Origin: an uncultured Paraburkholderia sp.
GTDB lineage: Bacteria > Pseudomonadota > Gammaproteobacteria > Burkholderiales > Burkholderiaceae
Assembly (NCBI GenBank): GCA_940746715.1
Contig: CALNWN010000019.1
Span: forward strand, 1-38,022
Reading direction: 5' to 3'
DNA: 38,022 nt
Shown here: positions 37,951 to 38,022 of the stretch, one piece after another
Layout: each line of letters opens with the position of its first letter
Position numbering within the stretch: the first letter of the stretch is position 1
The notes under the pieces: model-generated
Databases searched by the model: none
Told to the model about the DNA's origin: nothing
What the model saw: only the letters and a program-made list of their open reading frames with translations
Program-made: the position numbers and the translations under genes

Positions 37951-38022
37951 AGAGGAAGATTGCTCCCGTACATCCGGACTTTTGATGCGAGCATTGCTTG
38001 CCCGCTGTCCCTGATGGGATTT
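37899..38022. other. Unassigned sequence at window end
   Basis: This replaces the expected permease gene. A short reading (MDAPCLHKLSVHDDMKRKI, ending in TGA at 37985) is present, without a ribosome-binding site or family. It could be the edge of an insertion element or distant sequence joined by deletion; the window stops before this can be decided. Confidence 0.3.

Noticed and set aside
1..38022. Insertion sequences as the agent of gene disruption
   Set aside because: No transposase, terminal inverted repeat pair or target duplication could be identified. Deletions and point changes explain the breaks, with the window end left open.

Overview
The window is GC-rich DNA that reads like a Burkholderia sensu lato chromosome (Paraburkholderia/Caballeronia type). 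The taxon is inferred from gene content: several LysR regulators, a type-2 ArgC, a TIGR03118 protein, a cystathionine gamma-synthase-family enzyme, MipA, a DUF4118 protein and a D-Ala-D-Ala peptidase/ABC locus. I found no rRNA, tRNA, CRISPR array, prophage or intact insertion sequence.

The dominant feature is gene decay. Of about 35 recognisable genes, about 20 are broken by lesions readable in the sequence. They comprise six in-frame premature stops (three look like TGG to TGA, one or two like CAG to TAG, one like GAA to TAA), about nine single-base losses, a few -2/+1 shifts, and about seven larger deletions that remove gene interiors or fuse neighbours. Every frameshift can be explained by a deletion and every stop by a G:C to A:T change. 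Some uninterrupted frames also carry suspicious substitutions or small in-frame gaps. This suggests a lineage in early genome erosion, for example a recently host-restricted symbiont such as the Caballeronia leaf-nodule bacteria. Draft-assembly error is the main alternative, at least for the single-base losses.

Layout. 0-4.7 kb: a His-rich secreted peptide, a divergent NRAMP-like transporter, a small membrane protein, a broken lipoprotein and a broken Cache-GGDEF protein. 4.8-7.9 kb: a broken one-module NRPS-like enzyme (acetoacetyl-CoA-synthetase-type adenylation domain, carrier protein, thioesterase). 8.2-11.4 kb: a divergent cupin and FAD-oxidase operon, then a LysR gene facing it. 11.4-18.1 kb: an argC remnant, a broken chemotaxis receptor, an AraC gene, an SDR gene fused tail-to-tail to a LysR gene by a deletion, an NmrA-like protein and a broken PLP enzyme. 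18.3-20.8 kb: a coupled three-gene operon (DUF4118, hydrolase, MipA), all broken. 20.9-24.6 kb: a broken LysR-dctA pair, facing an intact CitA-like transporter and a ModA-like binding protein.

24.7-28.7 kb: a periplasmic binding protein translationally coupled to a hybrid histidine kinase, each stopped by a TAG codon. This resembles a TorT/TorS-type sensor pair. 28.8-31.2 kb: a TIGR03118 protein, a Gly-rich secreted protein and a PRC-barrel protein. 31.3-34.5 kb: a LysR gene, a broken MFS exporter and an alpha/beta hydrolase. 34.6-38.0 kb: a D,D-dipeptide locus with a broken RpiR regulator, intact ddpX and binding protein, and a permease cut off after its first helix.
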